NCBI RefSeq assembly: GCF_000004195.4
Contig: NC_030683.2
Coordinates: 8,103,593-8,167,592, forward strand
Direction: 5' to 3'
DNA length: 64,000 bases
Source: Xenopus tropicalis
Lineage: Eukaryota; Chordata; Amphibia; Anura; Pipidae
This document shows, piece after piece, positions 31,217-44,231 of this stretch. Position numbers and translations under genes: made by a program. Numbering within the stretch: the first letter of the stretch is position 1; every line of letters starts with the position of its first letter. The notes under the pieces are model-generated. The model was not told the origin of the DNA. It ran no database searches and was given only the letters and a program-made list of their open reading frames with translations.

Positions 31217-31847
31217 AGTAAGTACAGCTGCTGCCCGGCTACTGACCTTTGCAATTTTCCTTCAATTTTCCCTTCTTACTTTGGCTAATAACAAGCCCCC
31301 CAATGTTATGCTTAGTGGCCTTCTGGCTGTTATTGGCATTCTGTACTCACCCTGTTCATTTGTTTTATTTTTCAGGAAATATTGCTGCCCCCCCCCCCCA
31401 TGTGTGAACAGATGTAATTCCCAACCTCACACTCCTTGTGCTCAACAATTCCCATCTGATTTGTCTTTATACCCATGGAGAATGAGGCTACTCCCGGCCC
31501 GGCCTATAAGGAAGCATTACATTTCCTGCTTTTTATATCAGTTATTCCCATTGGCTCATCTCCCATTCCTTTGCCTTTAACTAGCACTCTTTATATACAC
31601 GGGCTGAGCCAAAGTGCACTGAGACCTCTGCAGAACCAGGTTTACTCCTATGGGTTCCTGTTCTTTACATCACAATTCACTAAGTATTTTGGGGATACTC
31701 CCTTTGTACTCGGCCCTGTCGGCTGCTCCACTTCTGGTTGTGTAAACATCTTAATTAAACAGATAATAAAGTCATGTTCACACCCATCTCAGCCTTTTAT
31801 GTATTTTGTAACAACTAAAATTGTGCAAAGACTTTGCTGCCAATAAA
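31212..31847 (+). promoter_or_regulatory. Candidate polyadenylation signals of the A2M-like gene
   Basis: AATAAA occurs at 31212-31217, where it overlaps the stop codon, and again at 31765-31770 and 31842-31847. The first would leave almost no 3' UTR. A2M mRNAs normally have short 3' UTRs, so it is possible, but the two later ones are equally credible from sequence alone. Confidence 0.45.
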
Positions 31848-32199
31848 GTCCATAGACTAATTGTGGAACAGGGAGCCAACCTGCTGTTCCATCTGATCCC
31901 TTGTGTAATGACAAGATGTTACACAATGTGGGTTGGGTTGGGTTAGTAAATTAATCCGATCTGGCTTTACAATGGACGCTGCTTGGCTTTAGAGTTACAG
32001 ATTCAGACATTCTGGACTAATAAATTGATGTTGATTTGACAACAAATACACAATTCCCTGCAGGGGCCTACATTGTTTTTTTAACAGTCTACAAGTATTG
32101 GGGTGCTCCAGTAGCCATACTGTCAAGGCTGAAAGACTTATGTCTACCATCTTCCAGGGGTGTCTCCTGACAAGTCTACAACTTCTTATGGGTTGACAA

Positions 32200-32400
32200 A
32201 GTAGGTGCCATTTTACATTTCTGGCTTGAAGACAAGTTTTGGAATATACATACAACACTGTTTGACTCCAAGTAGAGCCTTCTTCAGGCCAGCAGTCGAC
32301 ATGGGACTACCAAATAGCCATTCACAGCCCTTATTTGGCATCTGCAAAGAACTTATTTTCATGGTTATGTGGCCCAGCAACACTTGTCCTACAGCATCAA
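32200..32400 (-). repeat. Dispersed Xenopus repeat, copy F (reverse)
   Basis: It carries TTTACATTTCTGGCTTGAAG, CCAGCAGTCGACATGGGACT and CCCTTATTTGGCATC as in copies C and D, with more divergence. Confidence 0.65.
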
Positions 32401-32829
32401 TATGACCAGCACACTTGTAGACTTAGTTGAATCTCCTCTTCTTGTAAACCTTTGGATGAGGTAGCTTTCAGGCCACCTTCTAGTTCTAATAGGTGGACCC
32501 TTATGTTCTCATATTATGTCCTAAGTAGGTGACTTCCAGACCATTCTACCTATGGTGCAAATGAGGATATCCTTGAAAATTAATATATGGGTTGCAGGTG
32601 CTACTACTACCAGCAAGTGATTAAATATTATAGGAACCCTCCCAACTAGAAATCCTTGAGAAGGAGAGTAAGTACCAGCCATTGGGGGGGCTGCATGCTG
32701 GGCGTTATGCCTGAAATGGTAAATGATAATATCCCATCAAATATTTATAAGGTGACAGTGCTTTGATCCAAGAAACTATCCATTTACCAAACAAATCAAT
32801 AAACATGCAACCTTTTTATCTCTGGAATT

Positions 32830-33563
32830 AGGCCCTCGCGTATCGTTAGAGGAAGGGTAGCACAGAACTACGGGTTGAACAAATAAATTGGGCACCACCA
32901 AGGAGAATTAGAACGATTCATGGTTTTCTTAAATGCAAATAATAACTCTTTATTAACAGAAATGTAGAAGAACCTCCAGGGGGACAGTCACAAGTAAATG
33001 AAGTGCCAGTATTCAGCAATTACATATAAAAGTTCAAGCCAATGATTTACCCATCAGGGGTCAATATTTGAACATTGGATTTAGTCAAATCAGAAGTGGC
33101 CAGTCCTCAGTATCAGGCCCTTCTGGACCTAGGCTAGGTACAGTGGCCCTAAGTCTGTACACTTGTGTCCCTACCCTGAGAGTGGAACACCCAGGACTCT
33201 AATGCTTCTAATTCTCCTCTGTGGAGCTTCTGGCTTCTCACTAACTAGCCTGATCCTAACTCTTACTCCTTGAGTGGCTATTACATATCTATCCTCACAC
33301 TATCTGCACCTACTGGGCCTGACTCCACCCATCCACCCTAGTGAGGCCAAGCCGAGCACATGTTAGCTTCCCCTTTTATAAAAAAAAGAACAATGACATC
33401 TACTGGCCAGTTACTGAACTGCCAGGAACAATATTTAATCCCAGGAAAAGGGAGCAGCTTCCCTTTCCAACTATACTGTAAATTAAGCCCACTCTTTGCT
33501 GTCTGAACGTTTAGGGGACTGCCTGAATAAAGGGTAACTACCTTCAGTCTCCTACATTTGCAA
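32830..33563 (-). mobile_element. Possible solo LTR
   Basis: Read on the minus strand it begins TGTAGGAGACTGAAGG (at 33563) and has AATAAA within TAATAAAGAGTTATT (near 32950). This resembles the U3-to-polyA layout of an LTR. I see no second copy in the window and no confirmed CA end, so the call is weak. It could also be an unrelated 3' UTR. Confidence 0.35.
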
Positions 33564-34289
33564 TTATTAATCTTATATGTACCATACGTATGCCCAGAAG
33601 CACAAGAATATGGAGTCTTTAGTACTAATGGGGACCTGGGAGATATAGATAAAGAGAAAATTGTTGTTGGGCAGCACTAATATAAAAATGTCCCAATTTG
33701 CCATACTAGCCCCAGCTTGCACTACTGGCCACAACTTTTAATAGTAGACCTGCTGCCCCTTTCTCCTCATATCGACCACTGGACCACAGGGCCTAGGGCA
33801 GTCAGCCCCCTTCGGACCCCCATAAGATAGCTCTGTATATGTCTCTTATTTCTCTGATTTTCTTTTTAATCACTTAAAGTTACATCACGCACATTAGTAT
33901 TTATGAAAGAGAATTGTTATCATATATCATTACTACCAATAAATATGAATATTTCCTTTTCTGAGTATAGAAGCTTTTATGCCATTGTAGGGACCCAGCC
34001 TGCCCACACATGCACAGGAGCTCCCTTGCAATGTATAATCCCATCAATAAATCAGTCGGCTCATTGGCCGCCGCCCCATCGCTACCTGCTGAACCTGCCT
34101 ATTGGCGCGTGGGTTAACGACTAGGGATTATCTGCGGTTACAAAAAAAAGTTTGGAAAATTATTTTTATTTGGTTAAGTCCTTTTTCTAAGGGCCAAAAA
34201 TAACAAAAATATCCTTTATAGAAGAAATGTGCTTGTGTAAACAGTATCTGCCTCTGGCACTGCCGGGTCATACTGAGTACAGAGACAGA

Positions 34290-34565
34290 ATGGGCAGGCC
34301 CGGATTTGTGGCGAGGCCACAAAAGCCCGGGCCTAGGGCGGCAATGAAATTGTGAAATTTTCTCCCATACGGCGCAATGGGGATTCCTCCCCACTGCTCC
34401 GTATCAGAGTTTAAATGGGCGTGCATGCGCCCTGCGCGGCGGCGTGGAGGGGGTGGTACGGGGCGAGAGGGTTTGTTTGTGCATGCGCGCGCATGGAGAG
34501 GGCGGGGGGGGGGGGCGCGAATGGGGGGGCGGCCTTGGGGCGCCCGGATTTGAAATCCGGCGCTG
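34290..34565. repeat. Dispersed repeat, GGCCCGGATTTGTGGC family, copy 1
   Basis: The stretch GCAGGCCCGGATTTGTGGCG, then AGGCCACAAA.GCCCGGGCCTAGGGCGGC, recurs at 51345-51480. This copy continues into a G-run-rich segment (34502-34530). Confidence 0.75.
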
Positions 34566-34744
34566 AGAATGGGAGCAGCCCTGCAGTGTGAGGCGTCTAT
34601 AAGTGCTGTGTAATAAAGCAAATAATACAGTCATACAAGTTAAATACCAAAATAAAGGCAATGCTTGAGGGTTTCAGAGCTGTAGAAGCAGCTTCCCCTT
34701 TACAGGTGCCTTTCTGAGATGAGCAATGTAAAATGGTGCAGCAG

Positions 34745-36125
34745 GTTAGCTCCTCACTAGGGTTAGCTCCTCACTAGGGTTACCTCCTCACTAGGGTTAC
34801 CTCCTCACTAGGGTTGCCTCCTCACTAGGGTTACCTCCTCACTAGGGTTACCTCCTCATTAGAGTTACCTCCTCACTAGGGTTACCTCCTCACTATGGTT
34901 ACCTCCTCATTAGAGTTACCTCCTCACTAGGGTTACCTCTTCATTAGAGTTACTTCCTCACTAGGGTTACCTCCTCACTATGGTTACCTCCTCATTAGAG
35001 TTACCTCCTCACTAGGGTTACCTCTTCATTAGAGTTACCTCCTCACTAGGGTTACCTCCTCACTATGGTTACCTCCTCATTAGAGTTACCTCCTCACTAG
35101 GGTTACCTCCTCACTATGGTTACCTCCTCATTAGAGTTACCTCCTCACTAGGGTTACCTCTTCATTAGAGTTACTTCCTCACTAGGGTTACCTCCTCACT
35201 ATGGTTACCTCCTCATTAGAGTTACCTCCTCACTAGGGTTACCTCTTCATTAGAGTTACCTCCTCACTAGGGTTACCTCCTCACTATGGTTACCTCCTCA
35301 TTAGAGTTACCTCCTCACTAGGGTTACCTCTTCATTAGAGTTACTTCCTCACTAGGGTTACCTCCTCACTATGGTTACCTCCTCATTAGAGTTACCTCCT
35401 CACTAGGGTTACCTCTTCATTAGAGTTACCTCCTCACTAGGGTTACCTCCTCACTATGGTTACCTCCTCATTAGAGTTACCTCCTCACTAGGGTTACCTC
35501 TTCATTAGAGTTTCTTCCTCACTAGGGTTACCTCCTCACTATGGTTACCTCCTCATTAGAGTTACCGCCTCACAATGGTTACCTCCTCACTAGGTTACCT
35601 CCTCACTATGGTTACCTCCTCATTAGAGTTACCTCCTCACAATGGTTACCTCCTCACTAGGGTTACCTCCTCACTATGGTTACCTCCTCATTAGAGTTAC
35701 CTCCTCACTAGAGTTACATCCTCACTAGGGTTACCTCCTCACTAGGGTTACATCCTCACTAGGGTTACCTGCTCATTAGGGTTACCTCCTCACTAGAGTT
35801 ACCTCCTCACTAGGGTTACCACCTCACTAGAGTTACATCCTCACTAGGGTTACATCCTCACTAGGGTTACCACCTCACTAGAGTTACATCCTCACTAGGG
35901 TTACATCCTCACTAGGGTTAGCTCCTCACTATGGTTACCTCCTCACTATGGTTACCTCCTCATTAGGGTTACCTACTCATTAGGGTTGCCTCCTCACTAG
36001 GGTTACCTCCTCACTAGGGTTACCTCCTCACTTGGGTTAGCTCCTCACTATGGTTACCTCCTCACTAGGGTTGCCTCCTCACTAGGGTTGCCTCCTCACT
36101 AGGGTTACCTCCTCACTAGGGTTCC
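34745..36125. repeat. 18-bp minisatellite with a 170-bp higher-order unit
   Basis: The base unit is TTACCTCCTCACTAGGGT, with variants CACTATGG, CATTAGAG (17 bp) and CTCTTCATTAGAG. The marker TTCATTAGAG plus TTACTTCC or TTTCTTCC recurs at 35161, 35331 and 35501, exactly 170 bp apart, showing amplification of a composite unit. The flanks are simpler single-unit repeats. Confidence 0.92.
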
Positions 36126-39075
36126 CATCTGGCTTGTATTCGACTGACTAACCTAGATGGTAAGTTACCAGCTAGGGCCGGCACCTGTATTATAACTTTA
36201 CCAGAATTAAAAAAAATTGTAATGCCCTATAAATTCCTCCCTTCTCTAACGCTTTCAGCTGCTGATCACCCTTTATAACCACGGGCCCACCCAGGGTCAG
36301 AGCGTGCCAGAAAAAAACCCGGTGGGCCCCGGCCCTAGTGGGCCCTGTGGACCCCGTCAGTTTAGCCTGTTCCCCAGCTGTGGCCCCTGACGGGTCACTT
36401 TTATCGCTCCCCAACTGCAGCCCCCGCCAGCCCACACCTACTGTACCCCAACTTAGGCCCCCACTGGCCTGCTCCTCCTGGTCCGCCCAACTGTGCCTGT
36501 GCTTCCCCCCCCCCCACCTGTCTGGAACTGTGAAGTATGTGGTGTGTGGACTAGGGTGGGGGCCCCTATGCAACAGCCCCGGTGGGCCCCTGGCACCCCA
36601 GTCTGACACTGGGCCCACCATTGCTCACCCTATTCCCCGCCCAGCCCAACCATTTTCCAGCCCCATCCACCCATTTCCCAGCCAGTATTAGGGAACAAAA
36701 TGGCGGCAACCCTACTCTTCACAGAGCTCCATATGAAAGGCTGAAAATCTATGGCAAGTCTCTTTATAAAATATATCAAAAGTATATTTCTAGAAGTATG
36801 TGCCAGTGGGTGATCCCAATATGTAACTATTCCATATCCAGTTCCCAGTCCCTCTGGCTGGTATGAGGCCCTGTGCTCACACACAAACCAAGGGCACACA
36901 CACATGCTGGGTTCCATCAGCCAATGGCTGGACAGAGGCCTACACTCCCACACTACTTCCTGTTACAGTTATAGCCTCCATTTTAGCTCCTCATTCCTGT
37001 CAGGGGATCTGTGAGGATTTAGCCAGATCATGGCAAAATGATTGTCTGAGGTAAAAGATATAAACAGAAATGTTTATTCATTTTTCTTACACTATACATT
37101 ACTGTTGGTTACATTTTCCTTTCAGAACATATAACCATATTTCTGTCAGAATCTCCCACATTTATACCCCATAGTTTGAGGGGAGCAAGTGGCGGGGTCA
37201 GTGAGTAACTGGGGCGTAATGGGTGTGGTCACAAACCACATTTACTCAAGTGTTTCCTATGTCTGGCACTTCACATTCTCTCACAAATCAGATTAGGATC
37301 ATTTTGTAGCGATTTTTCCCAAATTATGTGAAGCCACAAACTATTTATTCTTATTATTTTATTTGAAAACAATTTCGGAGCTTCCCTGCCCTTGTCCCCT
37401 CTGGTTCCATGAGTACTGTACTGTATATATGCATCAGTACCGAGTAAGGACCCCCCAAAACGCCTGATCCAGAGAGAACTGGACCTTACTGGCTCGTCAC
37501 TTTGGTCTTATAATTCTCTCCAGATCCGGAATAAAGTCTCACAAGCTACACAACATGGCTTCTCTTTGTATTTATATTTCTATATGTATGTGTGGGAGCT
37601 GCCATATTGCTTCTTATAGACAATACAGCATCAGCACAAAGCCTGTGTTATGTAGGGAACATTAATTTCACACTATAAACACTGGGCATATCTGCACCTT
37701 GGCAGTTACCAATGGCAACCAATCAGAGATAAGATTTTTCCAGCCAGCTGCAGGTTGAACACTGAAAGCAATCGACTGATTGGTTGCCATGAGTTACAGC
37801 CCAGGTACGAATGTATTTACATTTTATACTTTCCACACAGCTCAGGAGTCAGGGGCAAGTGGAATAAATCCAAGTGCTGGACCCGTGCGCCCCCTACTGA
37901 GCAACATTACAAACAACAGTACTAATAGGATTTAGTGCCAATGTCGCTGCCCTGTATATAGGAGTTGGTTGTTGGGCACTTACCCCCAGGAGCTTTACAT
38001 TGCACAAAGGGGAAAGTGATATAATGGACTAATGAGGGGCTGGGGAGAAAGTGAAACACCTGTCAGAATCTCCGGCCCACCCAGTCCCCAGTGCAGATGT
38101 GCCCTATAGGTGGCAGGGAGACCCAAAAGTGTTTAAACCTTCCCACATATCCGGGGCCTGAACTTGCCCCACGTCACTTGGGTGATACTGATCCGCTCCG
38201 GCCATTTGTGAAAACTTAAAAAGGGCAGTTCAACTTTAGATTCACTTTTAGAATGACGTAGAGAGCGCTATTCTCAGACCATTTGCAATTGGTCTTCATT
38301 TTTTAATTATTTGCAGGTTTTTCGTTATTTTTCTTTGTGTTCACAGCAGCTATCTGGTTGCTAGGGTCCAATTTAACCTAGCATCCAGGAAGCGGATTGA
38401 AAGAAATATAAATAGAGGAGGGACTAAATGATAAGGAATAAAGAGTAAAAATAAAAATAAAACTGGAGCCTCATAGAGGAATAGTTTTTGGCTGCTGGGG
38501 TCAGTGACCCCCATTTGAAAGAGAAGAATATTCAAATACTATAAGAAATAAAAAATGAAGACCAGTTGGAACACTACAACAATAAAAGTTAACTTAAATA
38601 TGAACCACCCCTTTAAAGTTGGCTCTGGGTGTGGCCCCCCTCCCCATGCCTGGGGCCCCTCAGAAAACCTCTGCGTGCAGATTGGATGAAGTTTGGCTAA
38701 ACCCGTTACTCACTGCTTTGGAACTGTTCCCTAAGTAGTCGGGGGCCCCTGAAATATTACCCATCGCTCATCTACATTCTAAGAAACTTTATTTAGAGGG
38801 TGAATTTCCCCTTTAAGAGAGGGCACCCATAGCTTATTCATTCTGCAGGGTGGGGCACATTTGCTCACAGGTGCTTACGACTGCAGAGAAATCATGGCCC
38901 CTATATGCTGCAGACTGCACTGGCTTTTATCATGGGAGCCTCGGAAGCAATCACTAATCAGTGCTAAACCAAGTGAGGCTCATTGGTGGCAGTTGAAGGG
39001 AAGGAGTGGCAAAACCTATAAGCCTATCCCATGAGTATGAGGCAAAGGCCCGGGACTGAGCTTCACTAACAGGAA
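36126..39075. other. Intergenic stretch, no gene called
   Basis: From 36180 to 36640 it is a GGGCCC-rich repeat-like segment. From 37060 (TGTTTATTCATTTTTCTTAC) it resembles the 3' end of a minus-strand transcript, but I cannot join it to an exon. A dispersed element sits at 38214-38617. The rest has no visible structure. Confidence 0.5.
38214..38617. mobile_element. Dispersed DNA element, GGGCAGTTCAACTTTA ends
   Basis: The left end GGGCAGTTCAACTTTAGATT and the right end AACTTAAATATGAACCACCCC are imperfect inverted repeats flanked by A/T-rich sequence. The core CAATTGGTCTTCATTTTTTA is typical of a very common frog element. Confidence 0.7.
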
Positions 39076-41571
39076 GGGGCCCATTTACTTACTCACGAAC
39101 GGGCCGAATGCGTCCGATTGCGTTTTTTTCGTAATGATCGGTATTTGGCGATTTTTTCAGAAAATTGTCGCAACTTTTTCGTTACCAATACGATTTGCGC
39201 GAAAAAACACGAGTTTTTCGTAGCCGTTGCGATGCGCTCGTATTTTGTCGCGACTTTTTCGTAGCCTTCGTGCCGAGTACGAAAGATTCGGATTCATTCA
39301 AGCTTCAGTATGGTGACTTTACTTGGGCCAGGTTGGAGCTGCAGAGTGCCATTGAGTCCTATGGGAGACTTTCCTTGGGCCGGGTTGGAGCTGCAGAGTG
39401 CCATTGAGCCCTATGGGAGACTTTCCTTGGGCCGGGTTGGAGCTGCAGAGTGCCATTGAGCCCTATGGGAGACTTTCCTTGGGCCGGGTTGGAGCTGCAG
39501 AGTGCCATTGAGCCCTATGGGAGACTTTCCTTGGGACAGGTTGGAGCTGCAGAGTGCCATTGAGCCCTATGGGAGGCTTTCCTTGGGCCGGGTTGGAGCT
39601 GCAGAGTGCTATTGAGCCCTATGGGAGACTTTCCTTGGGACAGGTTGGAGCTGCAGAGTGCCATTGAGCCCTATGGGAGACTTTCCTTGGGCCGGGTTGG
39701 AGCTGCAGAGTGCCATTGAGCCCTATGGGAGACTTTCCTTGGGACAGGTTGGAGCTGCAGAGTGCCATTGAGCCCTATGGGAGACTTTCCTTGGGCCGGG
39801 TTGGAGCTGCAGAGTGCCATTGAGCCCTATGGGAGACTTTCCTTGGGCCGGGTTGGAGCTGCAGAGTGCCATTGAGCCCTATGGGAGACTTTCCTTTGGG
39901 CCGGGTTGGAGCTGCAGAGTGCCATTGAGCCCTATGGGAGACTTTCCTTGGGCCGGGTTGGAGCTGCAGAGTGCCATTGAGTCCTATGGGAGACTTTCCT
40001 TGGGCCGGGTTGGAGCTGCCAGAGTGCCATTGAGCCCTATGGGAGACTTTCCTTGGGCCAGGTTGGAGCTTGCAGAGTGCCATTGAGTCCTATGGGAGAC
40101 TTTCCTTGGCCGGGTTGGAGCTGCAGAGTGCCATTGAGCCCTATGGGAGACTTCCTTGGGCCAGGTTGGAGGCTGCAGAGTGCCATTGAGCCCTATGGGA
40201 GACTTTCCTTGGGCCGGGTTTGGAAGCTGCAGAGTGCCATTGAGCCCTATGGGAGACTTTCCTTGGGCCGGGTTGGAGCATGCAGAGTGCCATTGAGCCC
40301 TATGGGAGACTTTCCTTGGGCCGGGTTGGAGCTGCAGGGTGCCATTGAGCCCTATGGGAGACTTTCCTTGGGCCCAGGTTGGAGCTGCAGAGTGCCATTG
40401 AGCCCTATGGGAGACTTTCCTTGGGCCGGGTTGGAGCCGCAGAGTGCCATTGAGCCCTATGGGAGACTTTCCTTGGGCCAGGTTGGAGCTGCAGGGTGCC
40501 TTGAGCCCTATGGGACTTCCCTTGGCGCAGGTTGGCGCTGCAGAGTGCCATTGAGCCCTATGGGAGACTTTCCTTGGGCCGGGTTTGAGCCGCAGAGTGC
40601 CATTGAGCCCTATGGGAGACTTCCTTGGGCCGGGTTGGAGCTGCCAGAGTGCCATTGAGCCCTATGGGAGACTTTCCTTGGGCCGGGTTGGAGCCGCAGA
40701 GTGCCATTGAGCCATGGGAGACTTTCCTTGGGCCAGGTTGGAGCTGCAGAGTGCCATTGAGCCCTATGGGAGGCTTTCCTTGGGCCGGGTTGGAAGCTGC
40801 AGAGTGCCATTGAGCCCTATGGGAGGCTTTCCTTGGCCGGGTTGGAGCTGCCAGAGTGCCATTGAGCCCTATGGGAGACTTTCCTTGGGCTGGGTTGGAG
40901 CTGCAGAGTGCCATTGAGCCCTATGGGAAGACTTTCCTTGGGCCGGGGGTTTGGGAGGCTGCAGAGTGCCATTGAGCCCTATGGGAGACTTTCTTGGGCC
41001 GGGTTGGAGCTGCAGAGTGCCATTGAGCCCTATGGGAGACTTTCTTGGGCCAGGTTTGGAGCTGCAGAGTGCCATTGAGCCCTTGGGAGACTTTCCTTGG
41101 GCCGGGTTGGAGCTGCAGAGTGCCATTGAGCCCTATGGAGACTTTCTTGGGCGGGTTGGAGCTGCAGAGTGCCATTGAGCCTATGGAGACTTTCCTTGGC
41201 CGGGTTGGAGCTGCAGAGTGGCCATTGAGCCCTATGGGAGACTTTCCTTGGGCCGGGTTGGAGCTGCAGATTGCCATTGAGTCCTATGGGAGGCTTCAAA
41301 AATCATGCTAAGTCTGAAAGTTTCAGCCGCCGCTTACGGGCGCTCAATACGAAAAAGTCGCGACAAGATACGAGCGCATCGTAATGGCTACGAAAAACTC
41401 GCGTTTTTTCGCGCAAACCGTATTGGTTACGAAAAAGTCGCGACAATTTCCGGAAAAGTCGTAAAGGCGCCGAAAAAAATCGCAAAAAATACGAAAAAGT
41501 CGCAAAATGTTCGTTTTCCAATCGGATTTTTCCAATTCGGATTCAAATTCGTGTCTTATTAAATGTGCCCC
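39076..41571. mobile_element. Hairpin MITE split by a 53-bp minisatellite
   Basis: The arms at 39076-39310 and 41300-41571 are inverted copies (GGGGCCCATTTACTTA and TATTAAATGTGCCCC; GCGAAAAAACACGAGTTTTT against AAAACTCGCGTTTTTTCGCG). From 39311 to 41295 the loop is replaced by about 37 copies of a 53-bp unit containing TTGGGCCGGGTTGGAGCTGC. The second half of the array has many single-base indels. Open frames up to 223 codons on both strands come from this array. Confidence 0.88.
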
Positions 41572-42241
41572 TAAGTCTAATGGTGGGGCCTGTGTTTGAG
41601 CTGCTGGAGTGTCTGGGTGGGTGGCACAGAGTGGGATAATAAAGTGGGAGGCCTCATGAGCTAAAACTGACAGAGGATTCTGGGAGTTGTAGTTTATAAG
41701 TAGGTTTGGGAGAGCTTAGTCTAAAGTACTTGCAGTCTTCATATTGGGTGGGCTAATGTCTAGAGAGTAGGGAGACCCCAACATGGTGGCTCTTGTACCC
41801 CACTGTAGTATTGTAATGTATGGTAGTCCTGAGTGGGAACAGGTGGTACCAGCACAAAGTCATTGCTGCTGCATGGAAAAACCTCATTTAGAATTGGGGC
41901 CAATAATATTTCTAGTGGTTCCCAGAGGCAGAAGTTAATGATGGTGGCCCTCCAAAAGTTTCTTTGTTATAGGGGTTGTTGGCCTTTAGTATGACCTAGA
42001 CATTGATTTTCTGAGACAATTTGCAATTGTAACATACATAGTAACATAGTAAGTTGGGTTGAAAAAAGACATACGTCCATCACATTCAACCATAATGCCT
42101 ATATATAACCTGCCTAACTGCTAGTTGATCCAGAGGAAGGCAAAAAACCCCATCTGAAGCCTCTCTAATTTGCCGCAGAGGGGAAAAAATTCCTTCCTGA
42201 CTCCAAGATGGCAATCAGACCAGTCCCTGGGGCAACTTGTA

Positions 42242-44208
42242 CTAAGAGCTATCTCCCCTACCCCGTATTCCCTCACTTGTACTGAGAGCTATCTCCCCTA
42301 CCCCTGTATTCCCTCACTTGTATGAGAGCTATCTCCCTACCCCTTATTCCTCACTTGTACTGAGAGCTATCTCCCTTACCCCTGTATTCCCTCACTTGTA
42401 CTGAGACTATCCCCACCTTACCCCTTGTTATTCCCTCACTTGTTACTGGAGCTATCCCCCCTACCCCTGTATTCCCTCACTTGTACTGAGAGCTATCTCC
42501 CTACCCCTGTATTCCCTTCACTTGTACTGAGAGCTATCCCCCTACCCCTGTATTCCCTCACTTGTACTGAGAGCTATCTCCCCTACCCCTGTATTCCCTC
42601 ACTTGTACTGAGAGCTATCTCCCCTACCCCTGTATTCCCTCACTGGTACTTACGAGGCTATCCCCCCTACCCCTGTATCCCTCACTTGTACTGAGAGCTA
42701 TCTCCCCTTACCCCTGTATTCCCCTCACTTGTACTGAGAGCTATCCCCCCTACCCCTGTATTCCCTCACTTGTACTGTACTGTGTCTGAGAGCTATCCCC
42801 TACCCCTATTCCCTCACTTGTACTGAAGCTACTCCCCTACCCTGTATCCCTCACTGTGTATGAGAGCTGACTGAGAGCTATCCCCCCTACCCCTGTATTC
42901 CCTCACTTGTACTGAGAGCTATCTCCCCTACCCCTGTATTCCCTCACTTGTACTGAGAGCTATCCCCCTCCCCGTATTCCCTCACTGTACTGAGAGCTAT
43001 CTCCCCTACCCCGTGTATTCCCTCACTTGTACTGAGAGCTATCTCCCTACCCCTGTATTCCCCTCACTTGTTACTGAGAGCTATCTCCCCTACCCCTGTA
43101 TTCCCTCACTTGTACTGAGAGCTATCTCCCTACCCCTGTATTCCCTCACTTGTACTGAGAGCTATTTCCCCTACCCCTGTATTCTCTCACTTGTACTGAG
43201 AGCTATCTCCCATACCCCTGTATTCCCTCACTTGTACTGAGAGCTATCCCCCTACCCCTGTATTCCCTCACTTGTACTGAGAGCTATCTCCCCTACCCCT
43301 GTATTCCCTCACTTGTACTGAGAGCTATCCCCCTACCCCTGTATTCCCTCACTTGTTACTGAGAGCTATCCCCCTACCCTGTATTCCCTCACTTGTACTG
43401 AGAGCTATCTCCCATACCCTGTATTCCCTCACTTGTACTGAGAGCTATCTCCCCTACCCCTGGTATTCCCTCACTTGTACTGAGAGCTATCCCCCTACCC
43501 CTGTATTCCCTCACTTGTACTGAGAGCTATCTCCATACCCTGTATTCCCTCACTTGTACTGAGAGCTATCTCCCATACCCCTGTATTCCCTCACTTGTAC
43601 TGAGAGCTATCCCCCCTACCCCTGGTATTCCCTCACTTGTACTGAGAGCTATCTCCCCTACCCCTGTATTCCCTCACTTGTACTGAAGCTATCTCCCCTA
43701 CCCCTGTATTCCCTCACTTGTACTGAGAGCTATCTCCCCTACCCCTGTATTCCCTCACTGTGTACTGAGAGCTTCATTCTCCCCTACCCCTGTATTCCCT
43801 CACTTGTACTGAGAGCTATCTCCCCTACCCTGTATTCCTCACTTGTACTGAGAGCTATCTCCCCTACCCTGTATTCCCGTCACTTGTACTGAGAGCTATC
43901 TCCCCTACCCTGTATTCCCTCACTTGTACTGAGAGCTATCCCCCCTACCCCTGTATTCCTCACTTGTACTGAGAGCTATCTCCCCTACCCCTGTATTCCC
44001 TCACTTGTACTGAGAGCTATCCCCCTACCCCTGTATTCCCTCACTTGTACTGAGAGCTATCTCCCCTACCCCTGTATTCCCTCACTTGTACTGAGAGCTA
44101 TCCCCCCTACCCCTGTATTCCCTCACTTGTACTGAGAGCTATCCCCCCTACCCCTGTATTCCCTCACTTGTACTGAGAGCTATCCCCCCTACCCCTGTAT
44201 TCCCTCAC
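42242..44208. repeat. 41-bp minisatellite inside the LINE, about 48 copies
   Basis: The unit is CTGTATTCCCTCACTTGTAC plus TGAGAGCTATCTCCCCTACCC. The flanking LINE text (GGGGCAACTTGTACTAAGAG on one side, CACTTGCTAAGAATCCAATC on the other) suggests it grew from LINE sequence. Copies before about 44000 show frequent single-base indels; those after it are clean. Confidence 0.93.
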
Positions 44209-44231
44209 TTGCTAAGAATCCAATCCAGCCC

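Larger units (their letters stand above)
31865..34744. other. Intergenic stretch after the A2M-like gene
   Basis: I see no gene. It holds repeat copy F (32200-32400, reverse), a possible decayed LTR at about 32830-33563, and from about 34290 a repeat starting near GGCCCGGATTTGTGGCGAGG. Two long minus-strand open frames over 34268-34661 are GC-rich and low complexity, so I do not call them. Confidence 0.55.

Noticed and set aside
34268..34661. Two overlapping minus-strand open frames of 117 and 85 codons
   Set aside because: They cover a GC-rich dispersed repeat (shared with 51345-51480) and encode Pro/Arg-rich low-complexity sequence.
39775..41299. Many open frames of 60-223 codons on both strands
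   Set aside because: They arise from the 53-bp minisatellite; both strands are equally open and the peptides repeat with the array.
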